Positions 25,371-36,920 of a stretch of 64,000 bases of DNA are shown here, in pieces. Numbering within the stretch: the first letter of the stretch is position 1; every line of letters begins with the position of its first letter. This DNA is from Mantis religiosa. Taxonomy: Eukaryota; Arthropoda; Insecta; Mantodea; Mantidae. The position numbers and the translations under genes are program-made. The stretch lies in NCBI GenBank assembly GCA_030765055.1, contig CM060951.1:47348715-47412714 (forward strand), given 5' to 3'. The notes beneath the pieces are model-generated. The model ran no database searches. It was not told where the DNA came from and saw only the letters and a list, made by a program, of their open reading frames with translations.

Positions 25371-26564
25371 ATCTAACTATCCTAAGAAAGCCACAATTAC
25401 CCAAGCAGACAAAAGCTTCGTTGTTTTCAGCATTCAAGAAACTTCAGTAGCATATTACCTGGTACAGTGATATAAAAGACACGTCACCACTCTCCTTAGG
25501 CTGACAAGCAATATAGATGAACAATCTAGGAAGACAACGCTACATTATATCTAGAAAAATAAAAATAAATTACATTAAATTGAATTCTTCAATACGTCAT
25601 GTGTTTAAAGAAGACGTTTAGGAAGGCCATTGGTACATCTTCTTCTGTACAGATGGACAACTGCTTTCGTCTAAAATTATTTAATTTTTCAGAATATATC
25701 GCAGATTATCGTACATTACTATAAAACAAAAGTTTATCGAATTCAGCATACATTTGATTAAGAAATATCTGACTACTAATCTTATATGAGCAACAGATGA
25801 ATATGCAGTTATATAACCTGACGTAAACCAGTGATGTCACGAATAAATTGTACTGGTTTACATATTTCTTCCAGAGTTAAAACGTAATTTAGATGGATAT
25901 TCAGTAAACAAAACCATTTCGTCGGGATTAGGTCCAGACTCAAGACCGTTATTCTTGCAGCAATCAAAGTAACATGTCACAACATTAAAGATTCATGAAT
26001 ATATAATTAGAGCACAGGCCACTCAACACATATTGTAAACAACCTATCACTATAGTCAGGAGGTAGAAGATACAACAGTAATAGATAAGAGGAGTTGGAG
26101 TAATTAATTTTTAATTTTGTTCTTAGATTGCCGTGCGTGAATTTTGGTTGCTGAAACTTTCGAAGTGCACACTGGGGATGCTATTTAACAAGAAGCGATA
26201 AATCCTGAAAAGGTCATCCTGATGCATTAAAAGTATGTGTCTGAACTTGCCAGCTGTGCATTTAATTCACTCTACATTTTTTTTCCTATAAGGCAGAGAG
26301 TTAAGATGGCATTCTAGGAAGCCTCTCTTAATGTACCAGTAGCAGGTGTAATTTGCTTGGACAATGTTCAGGAATTCAAAATATGCACTTTACGACTTTG
26401 TCAAAAGTCTTCTATATAAGTAAGCCTCTATAAACAAGCATCTACATTCGGAAAGAATGAAAGAACAAAATACCTTTCTCCCTTACAGACTTATTTAGAG
26501 TTTAGTTGCTATGCAATCTGCTACTTCATTTTTATCTCTCCCATTTCTGTTCTAGGAATAGGGT
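25371..26564. other. AT-rich DNA, no gene recognised
   Basis: No recognised content. Confidence 0.45.
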
Positions 26565-26720
26565 CAGTGGTTAGACCCAGGTGACCGCAAAGTGAGATTT
26601 ATGGTGAACAACATGATGCTGGGGCGGATTTTCTCCGGGAACTCCCATTTCTTCCACCATCTCATTCCAATGGTGCTCCATCTTCATCTCGTGTATCAGT
26701 GTCACCAACTACGGTGCCGT
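26565..26720 (+). mobile_element. SINE fragment, same family as 45063-45900
   Basis: GTGACCGCAAAGTGAGATTT, GGTGAACAACATGATGCTGG and ATTTTCTCCGGGAACTCCC correspond in order to the 45.1 kb SINE. The head is shortened: GTCAGTGGTTAGACCC remains, but the B box is deleted. Only the first 150 or so bases of the family are present. Confidence 0.7.
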
Positions 26721-27850
26721 ATATATTAAAAACGGGCGTTACATTCTACATATTTCACTTTTCGTTCTCGGAATGTTTGTGAAATCCTTAAAATAGTAAT
26801 CTTTCTTCTGTAACGCATTTTATTTGGATTTATTTTGACCAATATCCCTTTTATCAGGTCAAGCTTTATCATCTCTTTTTGTGACTTTAGAGCAAGGTTA
26901 ATAATCCTATTCAACTGCCAGAATCATATGAGCTTACACCTAGCCATCCGCAATCCAGGGTTACCGAAATAGACGGATAATTCTCCGAAAGGAAGAGAGA
27001 AAACGCCAAGGAGGAACTTTAGATAACGCAAATTCCAGCCACAATATACCACCTGATCTGAGCATTCACCTACCGACCTTGGAAACCATGAAAACATCCT
27101 TGTTCATAATGACTTTTGAGACGGGACGCCACAAGTGTTATCCTTGCTCACTTCACATGCTGAGTACGTAGCGTTTAAGGTAGTTCAACCCAGCAGACAA
27201 GCTCTTTGTTGAGTAACAGGTTATTAATAACATTAAATGCAAGTGACACCATAAGCTTTCTTGTCGGTGATGCTGGCGGGCACACCAAAAAGAGCTTTGT
27301 AATACATACTATAATAATATGGCAGGCTAAACTGGTTGAGGCAAGTAGCTCTTACATAACAGCGAATGAAGTGTCACCCGATAGGTATGCCAGATTCGTT
27401 TAGAGACTCCGCACTGAAACCCACCTCAATGCATAACATTACGTATATAAACACATGTGCATTCTTTTAGATATTTGCACAGAATGACAGCGACAATCAA
27501 GGGCGAACGTCATACACTGCTCTTGCTAATTCAAGGGCATAACAACAGTAATTTATTGCTGGACACCTTCACGTTAATAGACTAGCACTTCACTATTTTG
27601 GAAACACGATAAAGATCAGTCTATAAAAATGACTAAAAACGCCAGTATTCATGATTAGAAAAAACTAGAACAGTGTTGTTAAGGAAGTAATTAAAGTTTA
27701 GGATACCGTGGTAGAATATACCGAGATGAAGATCTAAACTTGTATTAAGGAACTGCTGAGGAAATAATGTATAACAATTGGGAATAGAGCACACTTGCCA
27801 GAAGAGGGGAGTATAGACCCCTAAATACATGGACTGTAATTCTGCACATA
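26721..27850. other. AT-rich DNA, no gene recognised
   Basis: No recognised content. The TA at 27849-27850 is the target site of the mariner that follows. Confidence 0.45.
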
Positions 27851-28477
27851 CGATGGCTGTTCAATAAAGAATGATCGTAACTTTTTACGGTCATAAATTT
27901 TCGCTCTAAAATTAAATCTCATTATATTCTGTTAGCTTAATGTAAAACAAACACGTCGTACTACTTTCATTGTTGGTACTGCTGGTTCCCGCCTGTGAGA
28001 ACCAGGCAAGTTCAGACATGTTCAGTATCGCCAACCGCTGCAATGAAGGTAAATGCAGTTAAAGTTGATGTTAGAGGAAGATCCGGAGTTTCTTTCAAAC
28101 TTAATCACTGCTGATGAAACTTGGCTACATCATATTGATCCTGAGAGCAAACAGCAAAGCTCAATGAGGAAATCTCCTTCATCAACAACCCCCCCAAAAA
28201 GCAAAAGTGGTTGCTTCTGCTGAGAAATTTATGGTCATTTCATTCTTTGATATTCATGGAATGGTTTATCAGCATGTTGTACCTGCACAAACATCAGTAA
28301 CTGGACAATACTACACGGATGTCCTGAAAACATTGCAAGTCCATATCAGGTGTAAAAGACCACATTTCCATGAAGCAGGCTGGATGCTGCACCACGATAA
28401 TGCGCGGCCGCATATTGCCAATGTTGTTGCTGAATATCTTGCAAAAATCAACGTGAAGTGCATCCCTCACCCTCCGT

Positions 28478-29396
28478 AAGTACAATAGTATTGTCAACCG
28501 AACATCGGAATTCCCGATAGGACCAGCTGGCAGGTAGGGCCGGACAGGAAGCATTCAGCCAACGCCTACCCATTTATCTGTGTAGCGCTAACGAAGGGGG
28601 TGGTTAGAACAGCAGCACGAGCCCTTTACCGTCTCTTTCCCTTCCACCTGACGTCTGGAACCTTCGGGATGATTCACTGAGCCGCGAAACTTCCAGACAC
28701 AGCGATCTGCGTATATAAGGGACGCAGTGGACGGTTCAGTGCAGTTCTTGGCGAGCAGTCGTGAGGAGCGCCGTGCTAGCGAACAGAGTGGAAGAATGTG
28801 TACGTGTGCCAGAGGAGTTGTGCATTATTGTGAGTGTAGAGTGGACCTGTGACAGACGAACTGACAAATTGTAATTTGGTGTGCTACGTAATTCTATGTA
28901 ATCGGCAAGTGTGCCAACTGTAATTCGGTGGAAATAAAGAACATTTTGGACTTTTAATTTCACGAACCCACAAAGTCACAGTATACATAATTGAAAACTT
29001 GTTTAATATCAAGTCCAGTTAAAAATAAATAAAGACAATCAATAAAACTACAAGTAATAACAGTTAAAGTGCTAAAACAATACATAAAGATGATTGAAAT
29101 ACAAATACATGGATAAAGAAGTTACTGTAGGTCAATTACTATATCATTATCAATCAGAAATTCTTCCACTTCATAGTAATCTTTTGATTTAAGAAGCTTA
29201 GTTAATATATGTTTAAACTTAGGTAATGGAGTAATATTTCTAAAATTTATTGGTAATTTATTGAATAATTTACTGCTAATATAATCAATCTTTCTTTCAT
29301 ATAATTTTAATCTATGTGATTGAGTTATCAAGTTCTGTTTTCCTCTAGTGTTGTAGTTATGAATAGCTGAATAATGAGGCAAAGACATTAACAGAT
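28478..29396 (-). mobile_element. LINE C-terminal fragment inserted in mariner
   Basis: The minus-strand frame at 29122-29388 encodes an RT C-terminal tail: HYSAIHNYNTRGK.NL near the start, LYERKIDYISSKLFNKLPIN, then KFKHILTKLL and a short acidic end. The order, NTR followed by (Y)xxxKLFNxLP, is typical of jockey/CR1-like LINE C termini; the catalytic domain is not included. It is a strongly 5'-truncated insertion in the mariner. Its 3' untranslated part, toward 28480, is interrupted by the solo LTR at 28492-28980. The exact edges and target duplication could not be fixed because mariner sequence is also missing at the junction. Confidence 0.78.
28492..28980 (+). repeat. solo LTR, gypsy-like, 489 bp
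   Basis: Starts TGTCAACC, ends AAAGTCACA and is flanked by 4-bp repeats GTAT at 28488-28491 and 28981-28984. It carries GTGGAAATAAAGAACATTTT and TTTCACGAACCCACAAAG near the 3' end, shared with the LTRs at 21078 and 31840. A TATA-like GTATATAAGG lies at about 28713-28722, consistent with a retroelement promoter. It sits inside the LINE fragment, making it the youngest of three nested insertions. Confidence 0.9.
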
Positions 29397-29597
29397 TGGC
29401 TATGTAGCAGTGGTGAAGGCTGCGGAGGCGATTTTGAAGGATCTCTAGAAAAGTGTTTTCCAGTATCTCTCTGAAGACTGGCAGAAACGCTAGGACAAGT
29501 GCATCGCATTCAGGGGAGAAGGACCATCAAAATTATGAGGATGTGTAAAGGTACGTTGTCAAGAAAGTTGTGATCATTCTTTATTGAACAGCCCTGG

Positions 29598-30884
29598 TAC
29601 ATAAACATACGAGCTAAATGTGTGTTGGTGATCGATACTTAAATAGTACTAATCCTATGACTGTCGCCAATAAGATTTGTTAAATAACATCGATATCCAT
29701 ACAACGTGTGTACACATTTTACAAAGCGCGAGTGATAAAACCGCGATTTGTAATTACACTCACAATGACAGTGCGTTCTGGAAATGCCTCAGTTTTTGGC
29801 TGTCCCCTCAAAACATTCCTCCAACATTCTTCCCACCGCCATTCGTCCCCGATGACAATTTAAAGCACACAGTAGGAACATGCAGATCGACCGCATGAGG
29901 GAGAGTGTGCGTGAGTTTCAGTGAGTGGGTGGAGGGAGACACCTAATGAAAGCTGAAATTTGCGTTTTGTGGAGAGTGGAGGGAAAAAAATTAAAAATTA
30001 GTTTTTTGTTTGGTCAATCGGGAGGGGGCAGCGGTATTTATTACCATTTTTCCATTAAAATTTGTTTTAATAGAAACTCTTCCTGTGATGACGTTGTTGA
30101 TGAAGTTTCGATATAATAAATGTACGCAGGGATTTGTTTGATAGAAATGATTAAAAATACCCTCAGAGGGATAGGATGGGTCGGCAATGATTGGCAAATA
30201 TTAGGGAACGGTTATTACGATCATCCGGATTTGTAAACAGCGCCCAGGAACAACAAAAACTAGTTTTTGTAACACACTCATATCCATGGACAAACGAAAA
30301 CTTAGCAGAAAACAAGTGCAGAGAAGTTGCAACAAAATATTGACATATAGCCCTTCTCCAGCGTTAGTTGAAAGGAATTCTCAAGTACCTTAATACTTAC
30401 CTCTGCACAACTCATTCTAGTAGGCATGAACATATGCACTCGAATGTTTCATTATATTTAGTACTCCGAACAAAGTAATCTGAGTTCAGATATAATCAAG
30501 CAGGGCAGTTAATTTTCAAGAACCTGCACTTTATATTTACCTTATACATCTGGGAATGCTTACTTTAGAAATCATCACACGGTGTATTTTGATCAGTGCA
30601 TAAATATCAAACTTACTACAGACGTCTCAAATTTGAGAGCTAGCAGGAAGAAATGGCATTGTATTTTTGTCTGACTACAACTGTTCAAACTGTATTCTAT
30701 ACATAGCTACTGTAAAACTAAAGTCCAAAACTTTACGACTTTAGCACGTAATGGGTAGGCCACGTGCCCACTCATCATCTAGATGCATCTTCTTGAGCTC
30801 AGGTAGGTAAGTTACCTCTAAGTTAAGCAAATCAACTTTACGGCTAGGGTGTAGAAAAATTAACTGAATAATAAACAAACGTCT
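29598..30884. other. AT-rich DNA, no gene recognised
   Basis: No recognised content beyond the mariner target TA. Confidence 0.45.
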
Positions 30885-31322
30885 TCTTCTTCTTCTTCAC
30901 TTCATGGCATAGGCAATCAAGTGCCTGTTCCGCCTTCGAAGTCCTCCAGCAAAAGTTTCCTGGGTCTGCCCACCGATCTCCTACCTTTAGGATGATACTG
31001 TAATATTTGTTTTGTAAGTCTATTATCTGGCATTCTTTCAACATCTTCCTTCCATTTATGTTTGAGATCTTTTAACCTATCATTCATACTAAAAATATCC
31101 TGCTCTTCTCTTATATTTTCATTTCTTATTAAGTCCCTCTTCGTGCATCCTTTCACACTTCTCAAGAATTGCATTTCTGAAGCCTGTATTTTACTCTGTT
31201 ACTTTTTAGTTAACGTCCAAGTCTCACTTCCGTATGTCAGTGTAGGTACAGCCACAACTTTGTAGAACTTTAATTTTGTTTCTTTACGTCTTTGGTTTCT
31301 CACATTATATTTGTGGATTAAG
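30885..31322 (-). mobile_element. LINE RT C-terminal remnant, family C copy 1
   Basis: On the minus strand from 31322: RNQRRKETKLKFYKVVAVPT, LTYGSETWTLTKK, a stop, then the frame at 30917-31174 with LRSVKGCTKRDLIRNENIRE, then GRRSVGRPRK. The end CLCHEVKKKKK corresponds to a short GAA-type tail at 30890-30898. The catalytic RT core is absent: only the last 150 or so codons are present. Related to family A by motif order, but clearly diverged. Confidence 0.85.
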
Positions 31323-31835
31323 AACAATCTCCTATTTTATGGTGTAGCATCGGTGCTTAGCTTTTTTAACATTTGCTCTTGCTATTATTATTAGCACTAT
31401 TTATTATTATTACTATTTATTAGTACGATTTATTGTTAATGTTTATCATTACTATTATTTATTATTACTATTATTATGATTATTATTATTATTTACATTT
31501 ATTTCCATCTGCATTTACGTCAATCGGCATCAAATAAAATAGTTACAATAGCTAAAATGTTATAGGGATTTAAACATCAAAGTTTTCTTCCAATGAAATA
31601 AAATGTACACTCCTCATGAAGAGGATGAGCTGACAGATCTGAGATATTATGTATATGTGTCTATACCTTTAACTGTAAAACATAGTATAGTTTTGGACTT
31701 GTGTTTTATTGTAGCTGTGTATAATATACAGTTTGGAAAGTTATAGTCACACAAAATTCAATGCCATAGCCGAGATAGTAATATTTTTCTTCCTGCTAGC
31801 TCCCAAATTTGTGACTTCTATAGTAAGTTTGATAT
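31323..31835. other. AT-rich DNA with degenerate TTA repeats
   Basis: From about 31375 to 31500 the sequence is an impure TTATTA/ATT array. Nothing else recognised. Confidence 0.5.
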
Positions 31836-31926
31836 ATATTGTCGCGAAGCCGTTACCTACGACAGCGCTGCTAGTGTACACAAAGAGCCGGCAAATAACG
31901 ATAGCGCCGATAAATAACAGACGGAT

Positions 31927-32317
31927 GATGATGATGATGATGATTTGGATATAAGGGCGCTCAACTACTTGGTCATCAGCGCCCTTACAAAAACTAATTC
32001 ATGGCAATAGGCAGATGTAAATTAGTCAAAATTTAAAAAAACATATCAAAACAAAATGACTATAAAATAAATAAGCCCAAATGGGTAAAAATTTGCAATA
32101 AAAAGCTAAATTTTCCATAAAATACCAAAAGGCATAAAAAATAGTACTTTCAATAAAAACTGCCATGACAAGTGCTACCTGCCCAGTGGTGGTCGAACCA
32201 ATTTGTTCCTTTTCTTTGGAGTAGGGCTAGCACTTTCAGCAGGTTTTTCCTGTAGTTTTTTAATAGACGTCCTCGCAGTAAGGTCCAGATCTTCCTGCTC
32301 CATTTCTTCTACGGATG
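31927..32317 (-). mobile_element. LINE 3' end inserted in LTR, 13-bp target duplication
   Basis: A 391-bp insert flanked by exact ATAACAGACGGAT repeats at 31914-31926 and 32318-32330. On the minus strand it starts with the end of a coding frame (EEMEQEDLDLTARTSIKKLQ, ending PPLGR and a stop at about 32190), then an AT-rich 3' UTR, a strong hairpin at 31953-31985 and a short ATC-type tail at the junction. It is thus a 5'-truncated LINE insertion by target-primed reverse transcription. A degenerate relative lies at 55592-55950. The encoded tail residues do not identify the clade. Confidence 0.88.
31953..31985 (-). other. LINE 3'-terminal hairpin
   Basis: AAGGGCGCT and AGCGCCCTT arms (9 bp, perfect) enclose a 15-base loop which on the minus strand contains GATGACC and GTAGTT. 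It lies just before the 3' microsatellite tail of the LINE. The same arrangement with different arms occurs at 39612-39642. Inference: a recognition structure for the element's reverse transcriptase. Confidence 0.8.
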
Positions 32318-32681
32318 ATAACAGACGGATACGGAGATAAAGGACTTGCCGGCACAGATAGGATTTCACGTTTGGAAGGTTCCAGTGTTACCTTCATTGA
32401 GTTGTTTTCTTATTTACTCCAGAGACCTCTCGAATCTACCAATGAGATATTTAAAAGAGCAACGACTTACCAAGAGTCAGTCAGTCGTGAGTAGTAGTAA
32501 ACAGCTGTGGAGTGTTGTAACAAGAGAGGATTGTTATTGTCATCGACTTTGGTAGACTGTGTGTATGTGACGTAATGTTGTTACGTGAGAATTGAACAGT
32601 GTATTTCTACGGAAATAAAGAACATTTGGAATATCTGCAACTCGGACTTTTAATTCTACGAGCCCCAGAAAGTTACAATAT

Positions 32682-33559
32682 GCACTGATTAAAATACACC
32701 GCACGATTTATCCACGCCTGAGTAAATAATGAAGTGAGGACATTATAAAAACATCCACGCCTGCTTGTGCACTTGAAACAAGGTACCAAAATTACACAGT
32801 CATCTGAGTTTTCAAAATATTCGAAAATGAATAGGAGTGGAAAAAATTGGCAAAAAACTACCTGAGATAGGGAAAATTTCACTACTGAAAATGTTGAATA
32901 GGTATAATATGTCCATAAAGTGCTGGGAGAAAACGAAACTTAAGGTTAAAAGGTGTGGCCTCAGAAATTTTATGCTAGGTAACCTTTCTCTTTTTCTCTT
33001 TTTGGTGTTGAAAATTGACTTATTTTAGTTTAAAAGTTGCATTTGAGGATTTTTTTTATTTTAATTGCTTCAGTTTCCAGATAATTTAACATAGATGCTT
33101 AAAACGCTAAAAATCCGATTAAAGGATACGGAATACATCAAAATCAGATCATTACTATATCTATATTCATTCGAATACCAACTATGTTTTGTGCTCGTCG
33201 GTTACAGTTTGCACTAAGAACATTTTACGTAAATCAAACGACAACAACAATCTTATTTCCACATTCCACACTTATTCTTCCATATACTTCATATTAGCCA
33301 AAATAAACGTTTGTAGAAGTGCTTTTATTACATATAGGAACAACGGAATATAGTAAGCGACAGTCAGATGTTTTAAGAGCTAGTCGCTGGTGACATATTT
33401 TATTCTTGTATAGCTAGGGTATAAGAAAACTAAAAACGAAATCCTGTTTGACACATTGCAAATTCTAAAGTGCAGGGGGTCTGCTCCTATTAATTTAAGT
33501 TAGGTACATGCTGAGGACGAAAAATTCAACAGTGGTCCTAACTGTGCCTGCGACATGAT
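32682..33559. other. AT-rich DNA, no gene recognised
   Basis: No recognised content. Confidence 0.45.
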
Positions 33560-34700
33560 CATAAATACAGTTTATTGTTTTTTTCTTTTCTGGCCTTCGG
33601 TAAAATCCCATATGGCCATCGTAGGGAAAAATAAGAAAAATAATGAAAGGAAAATTAAGAGGATGGGAGGAGACTAGATCTGTAGATCACTTTCTTTAAG
33701 AAATTGCAGAAGAGCTTGGTAAACAGGTTTGTGGGATAACTGTAATATGGTGTTGACGCTAGCGGGAAAAGGAACAGACTGCTGAAGTAGGCGGCGGAGG
33801 AAGGAAGAACGGTGGGCTCGGTAGCGAGAGCAACTGAACAGGAGATGATTGAGGTCAGCGGTTTCACCTGGGTCATCAGGACATACAGGGGAATCGATGA
33901 GACGTAGTCGGTGTAGATGCCCAGGGTAACATCCATGTCCAAGTCGCATTCTAATGATGGAGGTGAGATGTCGACGTGCGATCCTGAAGCTGGAGAACCA
34001 AGAGGTCGTGAATAGATGCGTCTGAACGGCGGCGTAGTGTTTGCCTTTGATGGACTGCGAACGGACCCAGGCATCGTTCCAGCGACAATAGGCGTCACGA
34101 TGAAGGACCGGGAAGAAATCCGTGTACGGCAGTTGGAGGCCTTAAAAGGTGCCGTGGGTGACTCCCTCTTTTGCCAGGCGATCGGCGACTTCGTTGTATC
34201 GAATTCCGACATGCCCTCTGATCCAAAGGAAGTGAATTTGATGTCCGGCTATGGTAGCGTTGTTCACCAACGTCAGTATCTCCTAAAGATAACGGTGCAT
34301 ATCTCTTGTCCAACGAGGAGATGAGAGTCTCTGCAGCACACTCTGCGCATCGGTTAAGATCAACATTTTGGGGAAGACCTGAGAAATCCCATATTGCAAA
34401 GCGTCACGAATGGCCAGAACCTCCGCAGTGTAGTTGGAAGCCTCCATAGGTAGGCGGTATCGAGCCAGGGCATTAGTAGAAGGACAGACGTATGCATAAC
34501 CTACTCCGTCAGCAGATTTAGAACCGTCGGTGTAAATCGTGGTGAAATCTGGCCATGTAACCTGCAAGAAATGAGAGAGGGCGACGTTCACTTCAGTGCT
34601 CCGAAGGATGTGATCAGGAAGATAATGCACCGAAATATTCAGGAAGTGTAACCCAAATGGATATTGAAACCCCGGAAAAGAGGGAGTTTTCAAAATTAAG
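33560..34700 (-). mobile_element. LINE with RNase H domain (I-like), 3' part
   Basis: On the minus strand the frame at 34283-34693 encodes an RNase H: IYTDGSKSADGVGYAYV (first D), SNYTAEVLAIRDAL (E), MLILTDAQSVLQRL (second D). In another frame (about 34290-34140) comes HFLWIRGHVGI..NEVADRLA with the closing His and Asp. After more frame breaks the frame at 33674-33949 gives RLGHGCYPGHLHRLRLIDSP and a Cys/His cluster (VCPDD..ETADLNHLLFSC), common near the C terminus of such LINEs, then a stop after LKESDLQI. The 3' UTR runs to an A-rich tail near 33560. The RNase H domain after RT is typical of the I and related clades. The RT itself is lost by 5' truncation, and frameshifts make it dead. Confidence 0.88.
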
Positions 34701-36117
34701 GGAAAAGTGGGGTACAGATCAGATTATTGTTGAAGTATAAGGAAGCCGTTATACAGGAGGCCCCCACAACCATCAGGTATGCAGATCTACTGTTGCTCTT
34801 CTACTGGAGAGTTCAAGTAAGATTCTGAAGGTTTGTTACAGAACAAGAGTGAGGCGGTGGAGATATAAAGTTCCAGATTAGAACCTCTACGGCATACCTC
34901 CCCGAAGAGAGATGTAACCTATTCCGCCCACAGCCCCCTACAGCAAGAATTCAAGCTAATCTCAACGATCTGCCCTGTAGGTAAACTAGAGACAAGGTGC
35001 TTCGGAAGTGAAATTAATAAAATGAACTGAAAAATTATATATGAATAAGTGAGAGGAAGAGGAAAGGGAAATTAGGAAAAAACGATGGCGGCTAGAATTG
35101 CAGTGTAGGAGGTAACCAAAAACTGTCATTAATTGCTGATGCTTCTGCTACTTTCTCCTATAAGAGGGCGCATATTGCCTTACGTTGTAATGAAATCTAA
35201 CAAGCCATTTGGATAAAAGGATATATCAGAGGTCGGATAACATACTGCCCTCGTTGTTCCTTGCTTTAGTCATAGACGGCAGTTATTTTGCTTGCTTTAC
35301 TTTCTTCCTTCTTTTCCTTCTCTCTTCCATCAGTGAAAGTAACAATACCAGATTCTCTCAAGATACAACATAAACAGCTCAAGGTTTGGAACTTTCCTTC
35401 CACCCTGTTTCCACTTAGAGTAATGGAAAAACAAAGTCACATTAGGTCAACACTGTCAAATTAATTAGCAGTAATCAAGTTAAAATCCCCACTTTCTTTT
35501 CTTTACCCTAAGATCTTACTGCATGCATCTGATGCTTCTCTACTCTCACTGTTCTTCCCTGTTGCTTTAATGCCTTGAACACCTAATCACTTATTATCTT
35601 CAAGCAAATTTATTCTGATAAATGTTTCATAGTCATAAACCTTCTTTAATGTTCTAATGTATGTCGATTAGTTTTTCATAATAAGCAGTAAAACCAATTA
35701 CTTTTCCTTTTGTGGTTCCAATTAATATCTGAACTTACATTGGAAGCCTTTCCTGTTGTAATTACTACTCATCAAAAATGTTAATTCACTTATTCGCTAA
35801 TAATTTAGATGCATTTAGGAAGATGAGAAATAATTACGCATAAAAGAATAGGTGTTTACAGGAATCGAACACAGAAGTTCCTCATCTGGAGACTAGGTAT
35901 GCTAATTTACAAACCACAAAGAGACTATAAAAGTTAAGTTTTCTAACTAATGTTTTAGAGAATCCTGCATTTAGACTTTTATTCTTCTGCAAACTAAGTT
36001 TTAGACATTTTTTGCATTTTCTATCACATACTTGTAAGATTTAGAAGAAATTACTGTATTATGTCAAAACCAACTTCTATATTTCACTATAACTGCACCA
36101 TTTCTCTTACAACTTGG
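34701..36117. other. no gene recognised
   Basis: About 34735-35000 is less AT-rich than the rest and could be an older repeat, but I recognise no family. The remainder is featureless. Confidence 0.4.
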
Positions 36118-36132
36118 ATTAAAACGTAATTT

Positions 36133-36458
36133 ATATGTATGTATACTTACACTGCCCATACGGCAACTAGAGCCTGCGGGGTAACCTCGCCCCACCGCGT
36201 GATGATCGGACCCATTTCTCATGTGGAGGCACCCAGGAAGCCGGTGCCCATTACCTCCAATGATAGGGTGATAGCGGTGAGGCGAGTGGACCGACAGTTT
36301 ATACCGTAGACTCCGAACCACGTTGGGCATAGGGGACACTTCACCTGAGAGTGAAGACGTGGATAGGGTCGACTTAAAATCGACACCCCAGAATTGGAAA
36401 TCAAACTCTGACCATCAGCACGAGAGTCGCGAACGAAACCGCGCTACCCCGGCACCCA
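36133..36458 (-). mobile_element. tRNA-derived SINE with exact 15-bp target duplication
   Basis: Flanked by exact ATTAAAACGTAATTT repeats at 36118-36132 and 36459-36473, which define a 326-bp minus-strand element. The head begins GGGTGCCGGGGTAGCGCGGT (A-box region) and has the B-box-like GAGTTTGATTTCC; the GC-rich body carries GGAGGTAATGGGCACCGGC. The 3' end is a short TATACATACATAT tail. The two minus-strand frames at 36064-36404 are inside the SINE and not genes. The perfect duplication indicates a fairly recent insertion. Confidence 0.92.
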
Positions 36459-36473
36459 TTAAAACGTAATTTT

Positions 36474-36906
36474 ACTTGAATGGAAAAAAAAAAATGCATA
36501 GATTAACTTTTTTATGAATTCCTCTCGCAGTAGATGAATTCCTCTTAATTCTGACTGCATGTTCTGATTTTGTTTTACTGGTTCACCACAAGAGACAGAG
36601 AAAAAGTTATGACTCAAGAAAAATAGACCTCATTTTAATTGTGTATATTTGACAATGTCAAATAATGATTTTATAGCTGTAGTCATTTTATAAATATTTA
36701 GACTTCCTTCATTGAAATATTTTGCCTTTTTAACGGATTATTCTTAAATGCTGTGGCTCTATATTGCTTAATTTTGCTCATAAGCCTCATCATCAGGAAA
36801 GATGTACTTTAAAGTGCCGTAATTCGACGACATGGGACCACCGGCTTACACTGCTGTCATCTGTAAAGCACCTCACCCATTTTGAGCAGTAGCATTTTGT
36901 TATCTC
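36474..36906. other. AT-rich DNA, no gene recognised
   Basis: No recognised content between two SINEs. Confidence 0.45.
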
Positions 36907-36920
36907 GTTCCCGATTAACC

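Larger units (their letters stand above)
27851..29597 (+). mobile_element. mariner element, split by nested retroelements
   Basis: Both ends carry matching terminal inverted repeats: the left from 27851 contains GGCTGTTCAATAAAGAATG, and the right, on the minus strand from 29597, contains the same word. A TA dinucleotide flanks each side (27849-27850 and 29598-29599), as required for mariner. The transposase remnant spans about 28040-28480: catalytic D1 is in ITADETW (GAT at 28113) and D2 in HHDNARPH (GAT at 28396), then reading stops after IPHPP. The SPDLAP motif with the third D is missing; coding resumes at 29410 with VKAAEAILKD. The N-terminal DNA-binding half is absent here and in the copy at 47163-47942, so that loss is older than the nested insertions. 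Not functional. Confidence 0.92.
31840..32677 (+). repeat. solo LTR, gypsy-like, interrupted by a LINE 3' end
   Basis: Starts TGTCGCGAAG and ends AAAGTTACA, with 4-bp repeats ATAT at 31836-31839 and 32678-32681. A polyadenylation-like AATAAAG lies at about 32611. The uninterrupted LTR would be about 434 bp once the 391-bp insert and one copy of its 13-bp duplication are removed; the related minus-strand LTR at 48394-48826 is 433 bp and reads straight through the insertion point. No internal region is attached. Confidence 0.9.
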
